This document shows positions 16,848-26,126 of a DNA stretch of 64,000 bases, one piece after another; the stretch's first letter is position 1, and the number at the start of each line of letters is the position of its first letter. Origin of the DNA: Lewinellaceae bacterium (lineage in GTDB: Bacteria > Bacteroidota > Bacteroidia > Chitinophagales > Saprospiraceae). Where the stretch lies: NCBI GenBank assembly GCA_020636105.1, contig JACJYL010000001.1:4610001-4674000 (forward strand), given 5' to 3'. The notes under the pieces were generated by a model, which worked only from the letters and a program-made list of their open reading frames with translations, was not told the DNA's origin and made no database searches. The position numbers and the translations under genes are program-made.

Positions 16848-17774
16848 ATGAACAAACTCATTAAATACGTCCTGATAGCAGCCATCCCGGCCGCCCTGTT
16901 GTTCCTGGGTTGTGACGGATTTCAGAAAAAGCAACCGGAACAGAATGAAGGACAAACCGGTGTTTTAAAGGAAACTAATCATATTAAAGCGGAGGGGGCC
17001 ATCGAAATAGCATTGGCAGACCTGAAAATAATTCCGGAACGCACCCTTGAAAATGAGGTGTATCTGCTCACCGCCTTTGATGTGCCGGATAAAAAAACGC
17101 TGGTGTTTGTCGGCAACTTTGACCGTAAAAACAGGGTGAGGTTCTTTGACCTGAAAACGAATGAAATTACGGCAGAGTTGATTCTGCCGGAAACGCCCCT
17201 GGATGTTTATACCCTAAACGGCAGCTGTTACATCCTGGGCGAGAAAAGTATATTTGTCTTAGCTGACAAGCAGATCGTCCGAACGATCCGGCATGATATT
17301 CCCGGGGTGTTCAATTTTGATCGTTTGCTGGCCCTGGACGGACAGCTCTTTGTCTCCATGTCGGACGGCAGTGCCTGGGAGGTTGGGGAAACGGGTGTCC
17401 GGAGGCTTAAAAAATTGCCCATGAACGGCCATCCGTTATGGATACAGAAACGGTCCCCCAAAACTTTTTCCATCGATTTGGGGGAAAGCAAGACCGTCAG
17501 CTACAAATCGGACCTGATGCTGGGATCCATGACGATCCTGGGAGCCTTGAATGACAATCTCATTTGTGTGATCGAAAAGATCACGGGACAGCAGCCATTG
17601 GTCGTGGAGCGGGCCATTGCCTCCTCCTCAGATGATTTTGCATCGGACCTGCAAACGGTGGACAGCCAGCCTTATGCTTTTTTAAAAAATGACCTAAGGT
17701 TACACGGCAACCGCCTTTGCCATCTTATTTTACATCCTGATAAGGCTTTGCTGGTTACCGAAAGGATAAAATAA
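16848..17774 (+). CDS. lipoprotein of unknown function, beta-propeller-like
   Basis: A 308-aa lipoprotein: hydrophobic signal with lipobox LFLGC (Cys 22), then a charged linker. The body is a series of strands with propeller-like phrasing (TLVFVGNFDRKNRVRFFDL, CYILGEKSIFVLADKQIV, GQLFVSMSDGSAWEVGETG), so it may fold as a small propeller. No catalytic motif is visible and no family is recognised. It is 130 bases before the NlpC/P60-like gene; co-transcription is possible but unproven. Confidence 0.72.
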   Translation: MNKLIKYVLIAAIPAALLFLGCDGFQKKQPEQNEGQTGVLKETNHIKAEGAIEIALADLKIIPERTLENEVYLLTAFDVPDKKTLVFVGNFDRKNRVRFFDLKTNEITAELILPETPLDVYTLNGSCYILGEKSIFVLADKQIVRTIRHDIPGVFNFDRLLALDGQLFVSMSDGSAWEVGETGVRRLKKLPMNGHPLWIQKRSPKTFSIDLGESKTVSYKSDLMLGSMTILGALNDNLICVIEKITGQQPLVVERAIASSSDDFASDLQTVDSQPYAFLKNDLRLHGNRLCHLILHPDKALLVTERIK

Positions 17775-17903
17775 TGAGGTGAGCATAAACTTTATTAAGC
17801 TTGTCTGATACCAGGCAACACCATTTTCCTATGATTAAAAAAGTTTAAGCGAATCTCGCCTTGTGGCCAGACAGGTTCAAATGTTTAATAATTTTTAAAA
17901 CAA

Positions 17904-19556
17904 ATGAAAAAAATAATATATCTGTCGTGTTTATTGTTTTGGGGAACTTCCGGATTTTTAGCGGCCCAGATCACCTCTTCCGAGGTCATGAGCAATGCAA
18001 AAGCTTACCTGAATTTTGACTGGACAGCCACCTCTGCCAATATATGGGAAGGGGTGAATTGCGGTGGCAAAACCGTGGATACTCCAGGTTGGGTAACCGC
18101 AGGCGACCATACCGCCATGGCTTATTGCTGGGGCGGCAATTCTACTTTGTCGCAATACAATGCCTACCTGCTGGAAGGCAAATCGGCAGGAGACAACAAC
18201 ACCTCAGCGGGTTATGGGGCCGAACCCGGCTGTTCCATCGGTGTGGATTGCTCGGGTTTTGTCAGCCGTTGTTTTGGGCTTAATACACATTACAGCACTT
18301 CGATGCTCAATGTCAATGAGCTGTTCGGGCACCATTCCAGTTATGCAGAGCTTCATGAATCGGATTTTATCAACAATCCCGGCAGCCATACCCGGCTGGT
18401 GACCAAGATCAATGCCAATGGCACCATTTCGGTGACCGAATCAGGCTCGGGTGTCGGCAATGTGGGGTCGGAGGGATTATGGCGGGTTTTTACCTGGACT
18501 TACAACCTGTCGCAGTTGACCCAATACAATCCGCAATATTACACCGGTATGACAAGCGGGAGCGCTGCCCTGGATTGCTCCAATGCAGTGCCGGTTTTCT
18601 GTGGGGTCACGTACGAAGGCAGCCCTTCGGCCGAGCCATCTGCCATTTCTTTTTACGGCTGCAATTCCTGGACCGAGACCGGGCCGGAAAGGGTGCATAC
18701 CATCACCCCGGCGATGGACGGAACCCTCAGGGCGACGATCTCGGATTTTTCCGGTGACCTGGATGTATATATCCTGGGGAGTTGCGATCCTTCCGATTGT
18801 TTGGGTATCCTGACGTCCAATGATGCCATCTATGCCAATGTGTTGGGCGGCCATACCTACTACATTGTGGTGGATTCGGATGATGGCAGCGAGAGCGGAT
18901 ATAAACTGCTGGCGGAATGTTTGACCTCGGAAGACATAAGCATCACCAATGTTTCGGCCTCGCCTACTGTACTGGAGGCTGGCGGACAAATCGAGGTGTC
19001 TGCCGATCAAAACTATGCAGGCCCGCAGTCCGGTGCCGATCTTCCGGGGTTCACCCTGGCGTATTATTTATCGGCAGACTGTGACCTGAGCCCGGAGGAT
19101 GTCTTGCTGGGTACGGACGATTCCGACCTGGGCTATGACCAGCCACTGGTTTCAGAAACCGAGGTGCTGACCGTCCCGGAAGAAACGTTGCCCGGCAGTT
19201 ACTATCTGATCTTTGCCGGTGATGCCGGGGCTGCTCTGAACGAGGTGAACGAAGACAATAACACTGCCTGTGTGGCCATTGAGATCACCAGCCCCAATAC
19301 GGTGGCTGATCCGACATTCCAACACCAGATCTCCGTTTTTCCAAATCCGACAAGGGATGTCATTCAGATCGTTTCTCTCCCCGGTCAGGAAATTGAAAAG
19401 CTCCTCATTTACGACCTAAATGGCCGGTTGGTGAAAACCATTGAAGGCAGCCATCTGAATAAACTGGAAATCCGGGAGTTACCCGCGGGACCGTACCTTT
19501 TGGAGGTCGTCGGGGCAGAAGATAAGCTTGCGGTGTTCCGGATCGTGAAGGATTGA
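17904..19556 (+). CDS. T9SS-exported protein with NlpC/P60-like and CARDB-like domains
   Basis: A 550-aa secreted protein. After a signal peptide (residues 1-20) comes a cysteine-peptidase-like domain with the nucleophile motif VDCSGFVSRC near residue 115 and a later His in SHTRLVTKI. Then a pre-peptidase-type beta domain (residues about 230-340) and a CARDB-like Ig domain (350-450, NEVNEDNNTA). It ends with a type A T9SS sorting domain (SVFPNPTRDVIQI, LPAGPYLLEV), which directs passage through the outer membrane and surface attachment. Peptidoglycan amidase activity is the family expectation; the diverged context around the His leaves the substrate open. Confidence 0.82.
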   Translation: MKKIIYLSCLLFWGTSGFLAAQITSSEVMSNAKAYLNFDWTATSANIWEGVNCGGKTVDTPGWVTAGDHTAMAYCWGGNSTLSQYNAYLLEGKSAGDNNTSAGYGAEPGCSIGVDCSGFVSRCFGLNTHYSTSMLNVNELFGHHSSYAELHESDFINNPGSHTRLVTKINANGTISVTESGSGVGNVGSEGLWRVFTWTYNLSQLTQYNPQYYTGMTSGSAALDCSNAVPVFCGVTYEGSPSAEPSAISFYGCNSWTETGPERVHTITPAMDGTLRATISDFSGDLDVYILGSCDPSDCLGILTSNDAIYANVLGGHTYYIVVDSDDGSESGYKLLAECLTSEDISITNVSASPTVLEAGGQIEVSADQNYAGPQSGADLPGFTLAYYLSADCDLSPEDVLLGTDDSDLGYDQPLVSETEVLTVPEETLPGSYYLIFAGDAGAALNEVNEDNNTACVAIEITSPNTVADPTFQHQISVFPNPTRDVIQIVSLPGQEIEKLLIYDLNGRLVKTIEGSHLNKLEIRELPAGPYLLEVVGAEDKLAVFRIVKD

Positions 19557-19738
19557 GGGGGCATCGTTTCAAGATTATGTCAATCTGATTATTTATAAAG
19601 GTTAAAATCAAAAACAGCTACTTCAAATCCCCAAAAACGCCCAATACAAAGCAAATTTGGCCAAAACACTTTGAACAGAATGATAATAACTTTAAATTGA
19701 TTACTTGCGTAACTCCAGCACTCTAAAACACAAAATTC

Positions 19739-20551
19739 ATGATCATAGACGTTCACACGCACATTAACAATTACCACGAAGACAGGGTCATCTCCCTTGA
19801 AGATAACCTGAATAAACTTACCGATACAATGTTGGCCAATAAGGTTGATTATTCATTGGTACTATCATCCTATAAAGTCAACGAACACAGACCCAGCACC
19901 AGTAAAGTGGTGGAGGCGATTAAAGGGAGGGAAAACCTGGGAGTGGTTTCAGGAATAAGTTACCTGCATTATAACCACAGGGATATAAGGGAAATCGGGG
20001 AATACCTGGAGCACGGTCACATAAAAGGCTTGAAATTTTATCCCGGATATGAGCCTTTTTACCCCAACGACACCAGGCTTAAAGTTTTGTATGAAATGGC
20101 GGTGGAGTATGATGTGCCTGTAATGTTTCATTCCGGAGACACCTATGCGCCTTCCGGAAAAGTAAAATATTCACATCCACTTCATATCGATGATTTGGCA
20201 GTTGATTATCCCGAATTGAAAATAGTGATTTGTCATGTCGGCAATCCCTGGATCAGAGACTGTATGGAAGTGGTGTATAAGAATGAAAACGTGTATGCGG
20301 ATATTTCAGGCCTGGTGCTTGGTGATTTTTCGGAAAAGTTCGAACGGTTCATGAAAAAGGAAATTGAAGAAATGATCACCTACGCAGGGGACCCCAATTA
20401 TTTATTGTATGGTACCGATTGGCCCATCTCTAACATGAAATCATATTTAAAGTTTATGGACCAACTGGACCTGGCAGAGGATAAGAAGGAACTCATTCTT
20501 TGGAAAAATGCAGCTCAGCTGTTTAAAATTGATGTGGAGAAGCTTGGCTGA
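19739..20551 (+). CDS. amidohydrolase family 2 protein
   Basis: A 270-aa cytoplasmic TIM-barrel metal-dependent hydrolase or decarboxylase. Metal-site motifs are in order: DVHTHI at residues 4-9, KGLKFYPGY, VMFHSGD, IVICHVGNPW and GTDWPIS near residue 226, which carries the catalytic Asp. This is the pattern of the ACMSD/isomerase-type amidohydrolase_2 group. The substrate cannot be told from sequence. It is a single gene whose 3' untranslated region is filled by repeat B copy 3. Confidence 0.85.
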   Translation: MIIDVHTHINNYHEDRVISLEDNLNKLTDTMLANKVDYSLVLSSYKVNEHRPSTSKVVEAIKGRENLGVVSGISYLHYNHRDIREIGEYLEHGHIKGLKFYPGYEPFYPNDTRLKVLYEMAVEYDVPVMFHSGDTYAPSGKVKYSHPLHIDDLAVDYPELKIVICHVGNPWIRDCMEVVYKNENVYADISGLVLGDFSEKFERFMKKEIEEMITYAGDPNYLLYGTDWPISNMKSYLKFMDQLDLAEDKKELILWKNAAQLFKIDVEKLG

Positions 20552-20685
20552 GACAACACCTTTTCGCCTTCGCTCTGTTGCTTTACGCGAAGATGTCGCC
20601 TCAGGAACCAGCATGAAATGTGAGGTGACCTCTTTGCCGGACAGGGATGCGGGAATGCAAAAGGTGTCGTCTTACGTCGTTAAAA
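20552..20685 (+). repeat. structured repeat family B, copy 3
   Basis: Fills nearly the whole gap between two genes (20551 stop, 20696 start). First hairpin as in copy 2. The second stem GTGAGGTGAC (20620-20629) with GTCGTCTTAC (20666-20675) has 10 pairs of which three are G-U: base changes preserve pairing. Confidence 0.72.
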
Positions 20686-20695
20686 AAAAATACTT

Positions 20696-21841
20696 ATGAA
20701 AAATGTTTTTCCATACTGGATTATTCTGGCGATGGGGATGTTTTCGGGAACCCTTTTCGCCCAGGAAGTCAATCCTGAAATGATCGATTTTATCAAAAAA
20801 GAGGCTTTAAGTCCCGGGGATTATATTGTAAAAACCTTTGAGCGATACGACGTTGTTTTTTTAGGAGAACAGCATGTCATAAAAGAAAACCTGCTATTCG
20901 TTCAACAGCTCATTCCCCAATTATATGAAAACGGCATATTAACCCTTGGAATGGAATTTGGGGCCAATGAGGTTCAGGATAAGCTGGACGAGCTGGTGAC
21001 CTCGGAAGTTTATGATGAAAACCTGGCAAAGGAGATCATGTTCACTTACAATGTTGCCTGGGGTTTTCAGGAGTATGTAGATGTTTATAAAGCAGCCTGG
21101 AAACTCAATCAGTCCCTTCCCGAAGGCGCCCCCCCTTTCAGGATCCTGAATTTGAGTTACATCTATAATTGGGAAAAATTTACAGGGAAAAGAGACCGCG
21201 AAACCACGGAATTGGTTTTTGATAAAGGGCCGGTAGATAAGTTCAGGGCCGAATTGATTGAAAAGGAGGTCATCCTGAAAAACAAAAAGATGCTCGCGCT
21301 GGTGGGAACGCCCCATGCCTATACCCGGTATGCTTCTTCGTCCCTTAATTTCAACAGTGATCATTTCTGCGATTTTGATGATAACTGGCTGGGCAACCGG
21401 CTTTACAAAAAGTATCCGGAAAAAGTATTCAGCATCCTGTTGCACCAGGCTTTTACCCAAAAGGAAAAGGACACCTATTTTCTTGTCTCGCCTGCCGGCG
21501 GGGCCATCGAAACTCTCATGGCCCTGAATGACAACCAACCTGCGGGCTTTGACCTGATCCATACCCCCGTCGGGGCATTACCGGACCGGAGCATGAATGC
21601 AATTTGTTATGAGAATTTCACTATGGAGCAATTCTTTGACGGATACATTTTTTTGGAACCGCTGCGTGACCTGGAAGGATGTACCGTGATAGAAGATTTT
21701 GTAAACGAAAAGAATATTGACCACGCCATAAAGAATTTCCCGGACCCGGATTGGCATCAACCCATAAAGTCTTTGGAAGACATGAAACATTTTATTCATG
21801 GTTTATCCAAAGATATTTCAATACGATTCCATAATTTGTAG
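20696..21841 (+). CDS. ChaN/EreA-superfamily exported protein
   Basis: A 381-aa protein with a cleavable signal peptide (ending LFAQ). The mature part has FLGEQHVIKENLLF (GExH motif, residues 56-60), LTLGMEFG and LVGTPHAYTR. The G-E-x-H, E and H trio is that of the EreA/ChaN/TraB fold, whose members include haem-binding lipoproteins and erythromycin esterases. The periplasmic location argues against an antibiotic esterase. I infer a metal- or haem-dependent function without knowing the substrate. Start 20696 directly follows repeat B3. It is 38 bases before the DnaJ-like gene, so they may be co-transcribed. Confidence 0.75.
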   Translation: MKNVFPYWIILAMGMFSGTLFAQEVNPEMIDFIKKEALSPGDYIVKTFERYDVVFLGEQHVIKENLLFVQQLIPQLYENGILTLGMEFGANEVQDKLDELVTSEVYDENLAKEIMFTYNVAWGFQEYVDVYKAAWKLNQSLPEGAPPFRILNLSYIYNWEKFTGKRDRETTELVFDKGPVDKFRAELIEKEVILKNKKMLALVGTPHAYTRYASSSLNFNSDHFCDFDDNWLGNRLYKKYPEKVFSILLHQAFTQKEKDTYFLVSPAGGAIETLMALNDNQPAGFDLIHTPVGALPDRSMNAICYENFTMEQFFDGYIFLEPLRDLEGCTVIEDFVNEKNIDHAIKNFPDPDWHQPIKSLEDMKHFIHGLSKDISIRFHNL

Positions 21842-21879
21842 CCCGGCTATTGGCAAATACTTAATAATTTTTCAAACAA

Positions 21880-22482
21880 ATGAAAAACACAGCAGTCAAT
21901 GATCCAAATGATGTTCAGGTCAATCTCACATTAACCATTGAGGAAACCTACCTGGGCACCCTTAAAAAGATAGATTATCAACGGAGGGAGCCGTGTGGTT
22001 CTTGTGGTGAAAAAAAGGGCCAGGTTTTGTGCTTTCAATGTGGCGGAAAAGGTTACGTCATGAACGATCTTTCCGCGGAGCTGGACATTCCTGCCGGAGT
22101 CGATGAAGGGATGGTAATGAGTTTTAAAGAGAAAGGGCATCAGGTCATTGAAAAGGGGAAGTTCAAGGGGTTATTCAAACCATTTTCAAATACAGGAAAG
22201 CGTACCTATGGTAACCTCAACCTCCATCTTGAAGTAATGGCGCATCCCCATTTTACAAGGGATGGTTATGATTTGATTGTCGAATGCCCTTTGCGAAAAG
22301 CTGAATTAAGTTTAGGGATAAATAAGGAAATTCAATTACCGGATAAAAGCACGATAAGGATCAAAATCCCGGAGGATACGCAGGATGGCCGTACTTTTAG
22401 AATCATGGGCAAAGGGTTTCCCCTGCTCAATGAAAACAAATCAGGAAACTTGTTGATTATGGTCAAAATAAGCGATCCATAA
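21880..22482 (+). CDS. DnaJ-like chaperone C-terminal domain without J domain
   Basis: A 200-aa protein that matches the substrate-binding half of DnaJ: LTLTIEETYLGTLKKI (CTD I start), a shortened zinc finger with only two CxxC pairs (Cys 39, 42, 51, 54, so one zinc site instead of two), LDIPAGVDEGM, HPHFTRDGYDLIVECP and KIPEDTQDGRTFRIMGKGFP. The J domain with HPD is absent, and no remnant of it is visible upstream. It cannot stimulate DnaK ATPase directly; it may act as a holdase or partner to another protein. The length and smooth sequence suggest a functional small protein rather than a remnant. Confidence 0.82.
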   Translation: MKNTAVNDPNDVQVNLTLTIEETYLGTLKKIDYQRREPCGSCGEKKGQVLCFQCGGKGYVMNDLSAELDIPAGVDEGMVMSFKEKGHQVIEKGKFKGLFKPFSNTGKRTYGNLNLHLEVMAHPHFTRDGYDLIVECPLRKAELSLGINKEIQLPDKSTIRIKIPEDTQDGRTFRIMGKGFPLLNENKSGNLLIMVKISDP

Positions 22483-22547
22483 ATCAACACCATTCTTTTA
22501 TTTTAAATTAAGTCAACACGTAACATCAGTTAATAAAAACAACAAAA

Positions 22548-23489
22548 ATGCAAACAATATTAGGAGCCGGCGGCGGTATCGGCATACCATTAGCCAAAGC
22601 ATTAAAACAATACACCCATCAGATTCGGCTGGTCAGCAGAAATCCGAAAAAGGTGAATGATACCGATGAACTTTTTTCGCTTGATTTTAATGACCTAAGC
22701 CAGATTGACAAGGCCATTGCCGGAAGCGAAGTCGTTTATGTGGTGGTGGGATTTGAATACAAGTTAAGTGTATGGCAGGCAACCTGGCCTCCATTTATGA
22801 AAGCGGTCATTGAGGCCTGTAAAAAGCATGAAGCCAAACTTGTATTTTTTGATAATGTTTACATGTACGCTAAATCCGCCATTCCACACATGACCGAGGA
22901 TGCGCCCTTACAGCCTCCCAGCAAAAAAGGAGCCGTCAGGAAGCAATTGCACGAGATGATTATGGAAGAAGTAGCGCAAAAAAATCTGACGGCCCTGATT
23001 GCCAGGGCAGCTGATTTTTATGGACCAGATAATAAAAATAGTGTGTTGTCCATAATGGTGGCGGATAACCTGATCAAAGGAAAAAAAGCTCAGTCATTTG
23101 GCAACTTGGACAAAATTCATACCTACACTTATACGCCTGATGCCGCTAAGGCAACCGCTATACTGGGCAACACCGAAGATGCCTTTAACCAGGTGTGGCA
23201 TGTTCCAACGACAAAAGAAAAATTAACCAACCGGCAATGGATTGAGCTGATTGCGGAGGAACTGAAGGTTCAGCCTAAGATTCAGTCCGTCCCCGTCTGG
23301 ATGCTCCGTATCCTTGGCTTGTTTATTCCCGTGATGAAAGAATTCCCGGAGATGCTTTATCAAAACGAGCAGGATTATATTTTTGACAGCAGCAAATTTG
23401 AGAAACGCTTTGGGATTGAGGCCACAGCTCCTAAAGAAGGTATTAAAAATCTGATTGAAGAATTAAAAGCAAAAAACACAGGCAGATAA
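22548..23489 (+). CDS. NAD(P)-binding epimerase/dehydratase-type SDR
   Basis: A 313-aa protein with an N-terminal Rossmann fold (ILGAGGGIGIPLAKAL, residues 4-19), VSRNPKKV for the cofactor ribose, and the extended-SDR element DNVYMYAKS, in which a YxxxK spacing occurs. Further on are RAADFYGP and YTYTPDAAKA, typical of atypical extended SDRs related to NmrA and epimerases. It probably acts on an unknown small substrate or as a redox sensor. It is a single gene; the 200 bases after it show no gene. Confidence 0.8.
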   Translation: MQTILGAGGGIGIPLAKALKQYTHQIRLVSRNPKKVNDTDELFSLDFNDLSQIDKAIAGSEVVYVVVGFEYKLSVWQATWPPFMKAVIEACKKHEAKLVFFDNVYMYAKSAIPHMTEDAPLQPPSKKGAVRKQLHEMIMEEVAQKNLTALIARAADFYGPDNKNSVLSIMVADNLIKGKKAQSFGNLDKIHTYTYTPDAAKATAILGNTEDAFNQVWHVPTTKEKLTNRQWIELIAEELKVQPKIQSVPVWMLRILGLFIPVMKEFPEMLYQNEQDYIFDSSKFEKRFGIEATAPKEGIKNLIEELKAKNTGR

Positions 23490-23689
23490 TTGTCCATTTA
23501 AACTTGTCCAGGAACGGTAAGCAAATCCGGGGACGACTCACCGGTTTTTTGGGGAATTCAGTAAAATTACTAGGGTAAGGGGTTGTTTTACAAAAAAAAT
23601 AGAAATCCATTCGAATACTAGGCCGGTATTAACGAATAATAAAACCAGGGCGGAAAAGAGAAAATACGGGGATAACTTTAAAACAAAAA

Positions 23690-24562
23690 ATGAAAAAGTT
23701 ATACGGCCTCGTCTCGATCCTCTTCCTGGTCTCCTGCAAAGAAAACTTGCCGAAAAAGGGAATCGCAGGACATCAAATCCTTCAAAAGACAGAAAACACG
23801 GAAAATGCCCTGAAAGTGGATACCCGATCAATTTCGGAAATATTGCCCATGAAAACGGGCATGAGTGAAAAGGATATAGCCACCTGCTTTTTTGTTGCCG
23901 ATACATTGAATAATGATTTTAATGAATTGATCGGAACCACTAAAGTATGGAACGACAGATGGCCGATGATGATCCCGGCGGTGAATAACGGGTATTTGAC
24001 CGGTGTTTTTGACCTGGATGATTCTACCTGGGTCATTCCCTTTTTTACCGACAGGAAAAAAGAAGTCCAGATCTTTACAAAATGGAGGATCGTAGCGAAT
24101 AAGGGCCTGACTTATGCCGGGCGGTTTAAGCCTTCCCTGAGTTCGAAATATGCTTTTCATCGCCTGCTGGAAAAGGTTGATGTCAGAGGCCAGGAATATC
24201 TTATCGGGAAAACCGAAGGAGGGAGGGAAGGGAATAGCTGGCAAATTATTTGGACAGCTAAGTATAACGGAACGGACGATTTTCATAAAACAGACCTGTA
24301 TGGAGTCGATAATGCAGCAGGAAAAAGCAAACGATCACTCTACTACAAACTGGAGGGAAGCGATCTTTCCATTATTATGGAAGTGGATTCCGTAGCGTCC
24401 CCTCCGGAGGGTATGCTTGACATTCCGACAGGCAGTATGTTGGTTAAAAAAGTTGATTTAAACCCGGAGCCACGGTTGAAGGAAACGGAAGCGTTGTTTG
24501 AAAATATTTTTAAAGCACCCGGGGATTTTTCCCTTTTACGGGCCGTTCCTGACCGCGGGTGA
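23690..24562 (+). CDS. lipoprotein of unknown function
   Basis: A 290-aa lipoprotein (signal with lipobox ILFLVSC, Cys 16). The body contains paired aromatic strands (YLTGVFDLDDSTWVIPFF, VQIFTKWRIVANKGLTYAGRF, SLYYKLEGSDLSIIMEV) suggesting a beta-rich surface or periplasmic domain. No family or catalytic motif is recognised. It stands alone. Confidence 0.72.
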   Translation: MKKLYGLVSILFLVSCKENLPKKGIAGHQILQKTENTENALKVDTRSISEILPMKTGMSEKDIATCFFVADTLNNDFNELIGTTKVWNDRWPMMIPAVNNGYLTGVFDLDDSTWVIPFFTDRKKEVQIFTKWRIVANKGLTYAGRFKPSLSSKYAFHRLLEKVDVRGQEYLIGKTEGGREGNSWQIIWTAKYNGTDDFHKTDLYGVDNAAGKSKRSLYYKLEGSDLSIIMEVDSVASPPEGMLDIPTGSMLVKKVDLNPEPRLKETEALFENIFKAPGDFSLLRAVPDRG

Positions 24563-24634
24563 AATTATTTTCACTAAAGACTTGTTATCCATTATATTGA
24601 TCAGCCCGGTGTAAGCCAGGCTCCATCATTAAAA

Positions 24635-25114
24635 ATGAAATACAATCAACCGACCGGGGAAAATTTTATGGAAAGGATAGACCAATTTACAGGAGAATAC
24701 CGCTGGCTCAGCAATTTTTATCCTTGCGAACTGAGGTTCAGGGGCAAGGCATACTCCTCTGTCGAATACGCCTATATGAGTGCTAAAAGCGAGGATAAGG
24801 AATGGAAAAAGATGTGCTCGGAAGGCCGCGAGAAGCAAAGCAAAATAAAGAAGCTAAGCCAGCATATCGATCTGGTGCCTCATTGGGAGACCATAAAAAT
24901 AGACGTTATGCGCGAATGCCTGGAGCTGAAATTTGCGCAGGAACCTTTCATGACCTGGCTGCTTGCCACAGGCGATAGTCATTTACAGGAAGGCAATACC
25001 TGGGGTGACAAGTTTTGGGGCGTAGACATAGAGACCGGGGAAGGAGAAAACCACCTCGGCAAACTGCTTATGGAACTCAGGCATAAATTCAGGGCAGACG
25101 GCTCCAAATTTTGA
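24635..25114 (+). CDS. NADAR domain protein (YbiA-like N-glycosidase)
   Basis: A 159-aa protein covering one NADAR domain: FTGEYRWLSNFYPC at residues 18-31, YSSVEYAYMSAKS with the catalytic-type Glu at 46, and WGDKFWGVD near residue 126. Members hydrolyse N-glycosidic bonds; YbiA acts on riboflavin-pathway intermediates, and others remove ADP-ribose from guanine in DNA as antitoxins to DarT-type toxins. No DarT-like gene is next to it, so a damage-clearing role is the default reading. ATG 24668 is an alternative start that still keeps the whole domain. Confidence 0.87.
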   Translation: MKYNQPTGENFMERIDQFTGEYRWLSNFYPCELRFRGKAYSSVEYAYMSAKSEDKEWKKMCSEGREKQSKIKKLSQHIDLVPHWETIKIDVMRECLELKFAQEPFMTWLLATGDSHLQEGNTWGDKFWGVDIETGEGENHLGKLLMELRHKFRADGSKF

Positions 25115-25206
25115 ACCTTTACGGCTGATGATATCCGGAATCATTCGGATATCGTTCCAATTTACTCCCTCGCGCATAACCGCTAAAAAAATTAAATCCA
25201 CAAGCC

Positions 25207-25535
25207 ATGCCAAAATTTATTGTTCTTTGGGTAATCTGTTTATCTCTAAATCTTCAGGCGCAGCATTCCTTGGGTTTTCGTGCCGGATCCAATTTTGCGA
25301 ATGTTTCCACCACAGAAGAAGGAACCATTACAAAGGAAAAAATATTCGGAGCTAATGTTGGCCTGTTTTTAGCGCTGGGGGTCGGAAAGAAAATGGCGAT
25401 TCAGCCTGAATTGAGCTTCATCCAAAAAGGATATCGAACCAAAATTCAGCTTTTTGAGGAAAAGAATTATTCCACGAAATTGAATTATTTTGATCTCTCC
25501 CTTCTTTTTAAAATTCCTTTTAAGCTTACTTTTGT
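25207..25535 (+). pseudogene. outer-membrane beta-barrel (PorT-like) gene, truncated
   Basis: The first 107 codons of a longer open frame encode a signal peptide (ending LQAQ) and the opening strands of a PorT-type outer-membrane barrel (HSLGFRAGSNFANV, GVGKKMAIQPELSFIQKGYRT, NYFDLSLLFKIPFK). The family is normally about 200 residues, so half the barrel is gone. The frame runs straight on through non-coding-like sequence into a DinB gene. This is best explained by a deletion joining the two. The exact junction near 25530 is an estimate. Confidence 0.7.
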
Positions 25536-25569
25536 AAGATTAGCCGTTATCACTAAACAACCATTACTC

Positions 25570-26088
25570 ATGAATCCATTACCCTATCACACGATACCTT
25601 CCATCCCCGATGCAATTGCTTCGACGACTATCATAGCCCGTTTTGTGGATGGATTGGGCTTTCGTTATCATTGGGCAACAGAAGGCCTGACCGACCTAGA
25701 GTTGGCTTACAGACCCACGGAGGACAGTATGAATATGTTGGAATTACTGAATCATATTTACGATATGGCCAAATCGACCGATCGAATATTGGGGGGTGTC
25801 ATGAATGAAGATAAACGACCTGAATCTTTTGCCGGTATCAGGGAAAGTACCTTAAGGATTTACGCAGGCCTAAGCACACGGTTGAAGGAAATGGATGAAG
25901 CCTGGTTTATCGATTTTCATGAAAATGGAGGGTCAGGCCTTTCGAAATATCCATTTTGGAATTTCCTCAACGGCCCTATTGCCGATTCCCTAACCCATGT
26001 CGGTCAGATCAGTTCCTGGCGAAGAATCGCGGGGAATCCACAGCCCAAAGGAGTGAATGTGTTCTTAGGAACGTATGCCGGGGAATAA
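25570..26088 (+). CDS. DinB family protein
   Basis: 172 aa from ATG 25570, a typical DinB length. The fold's four-helix bundle starts SIPDAIASTTIIARFVDGLGFRY. The family's DRP/ESM-LLNH stretch is present (RPTEDSMNMLELLNHIYDMA, His near residue 65, a metal-type ligand), with a further His in LTHVGQISSWRR near the C-terminus. DinB proteins bind a metal and act as thiol-transferases or have unknown roles. The frame is open further upstream to 25207 because it is fused to a truncated barrel gene; the real start is most likely 25570. A DUF1801 gene follows after 38 bases. Confidence 0.78.
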   Translation: MNPLPYHTIPSIPDAIASTTIIARFVDGLGFRYHWATEGLTDLELAYRPTEDSMNMLELLNHIYDMAKSTDRILGGVMNEDKRPESFAGIRESTLRIYAGLSTRLKEMDEAWFIDFHENGGSGLSKYPFWNFLNGPIADSLTHVGQISSWRRIAGNPQPKGVNVFLGTYAGE

Positions 26089-26126
26089 ATTTGTATTGAT
26101 TTTTACTAAATTTTTTATAAAAAAAT

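Noticed and set aside
20508..20699. + strand ORF reading FRLRSVALREDV
   Set aside because: Overlaps the end of the amidohydrolase gene and repeat B3; repeat translation only.
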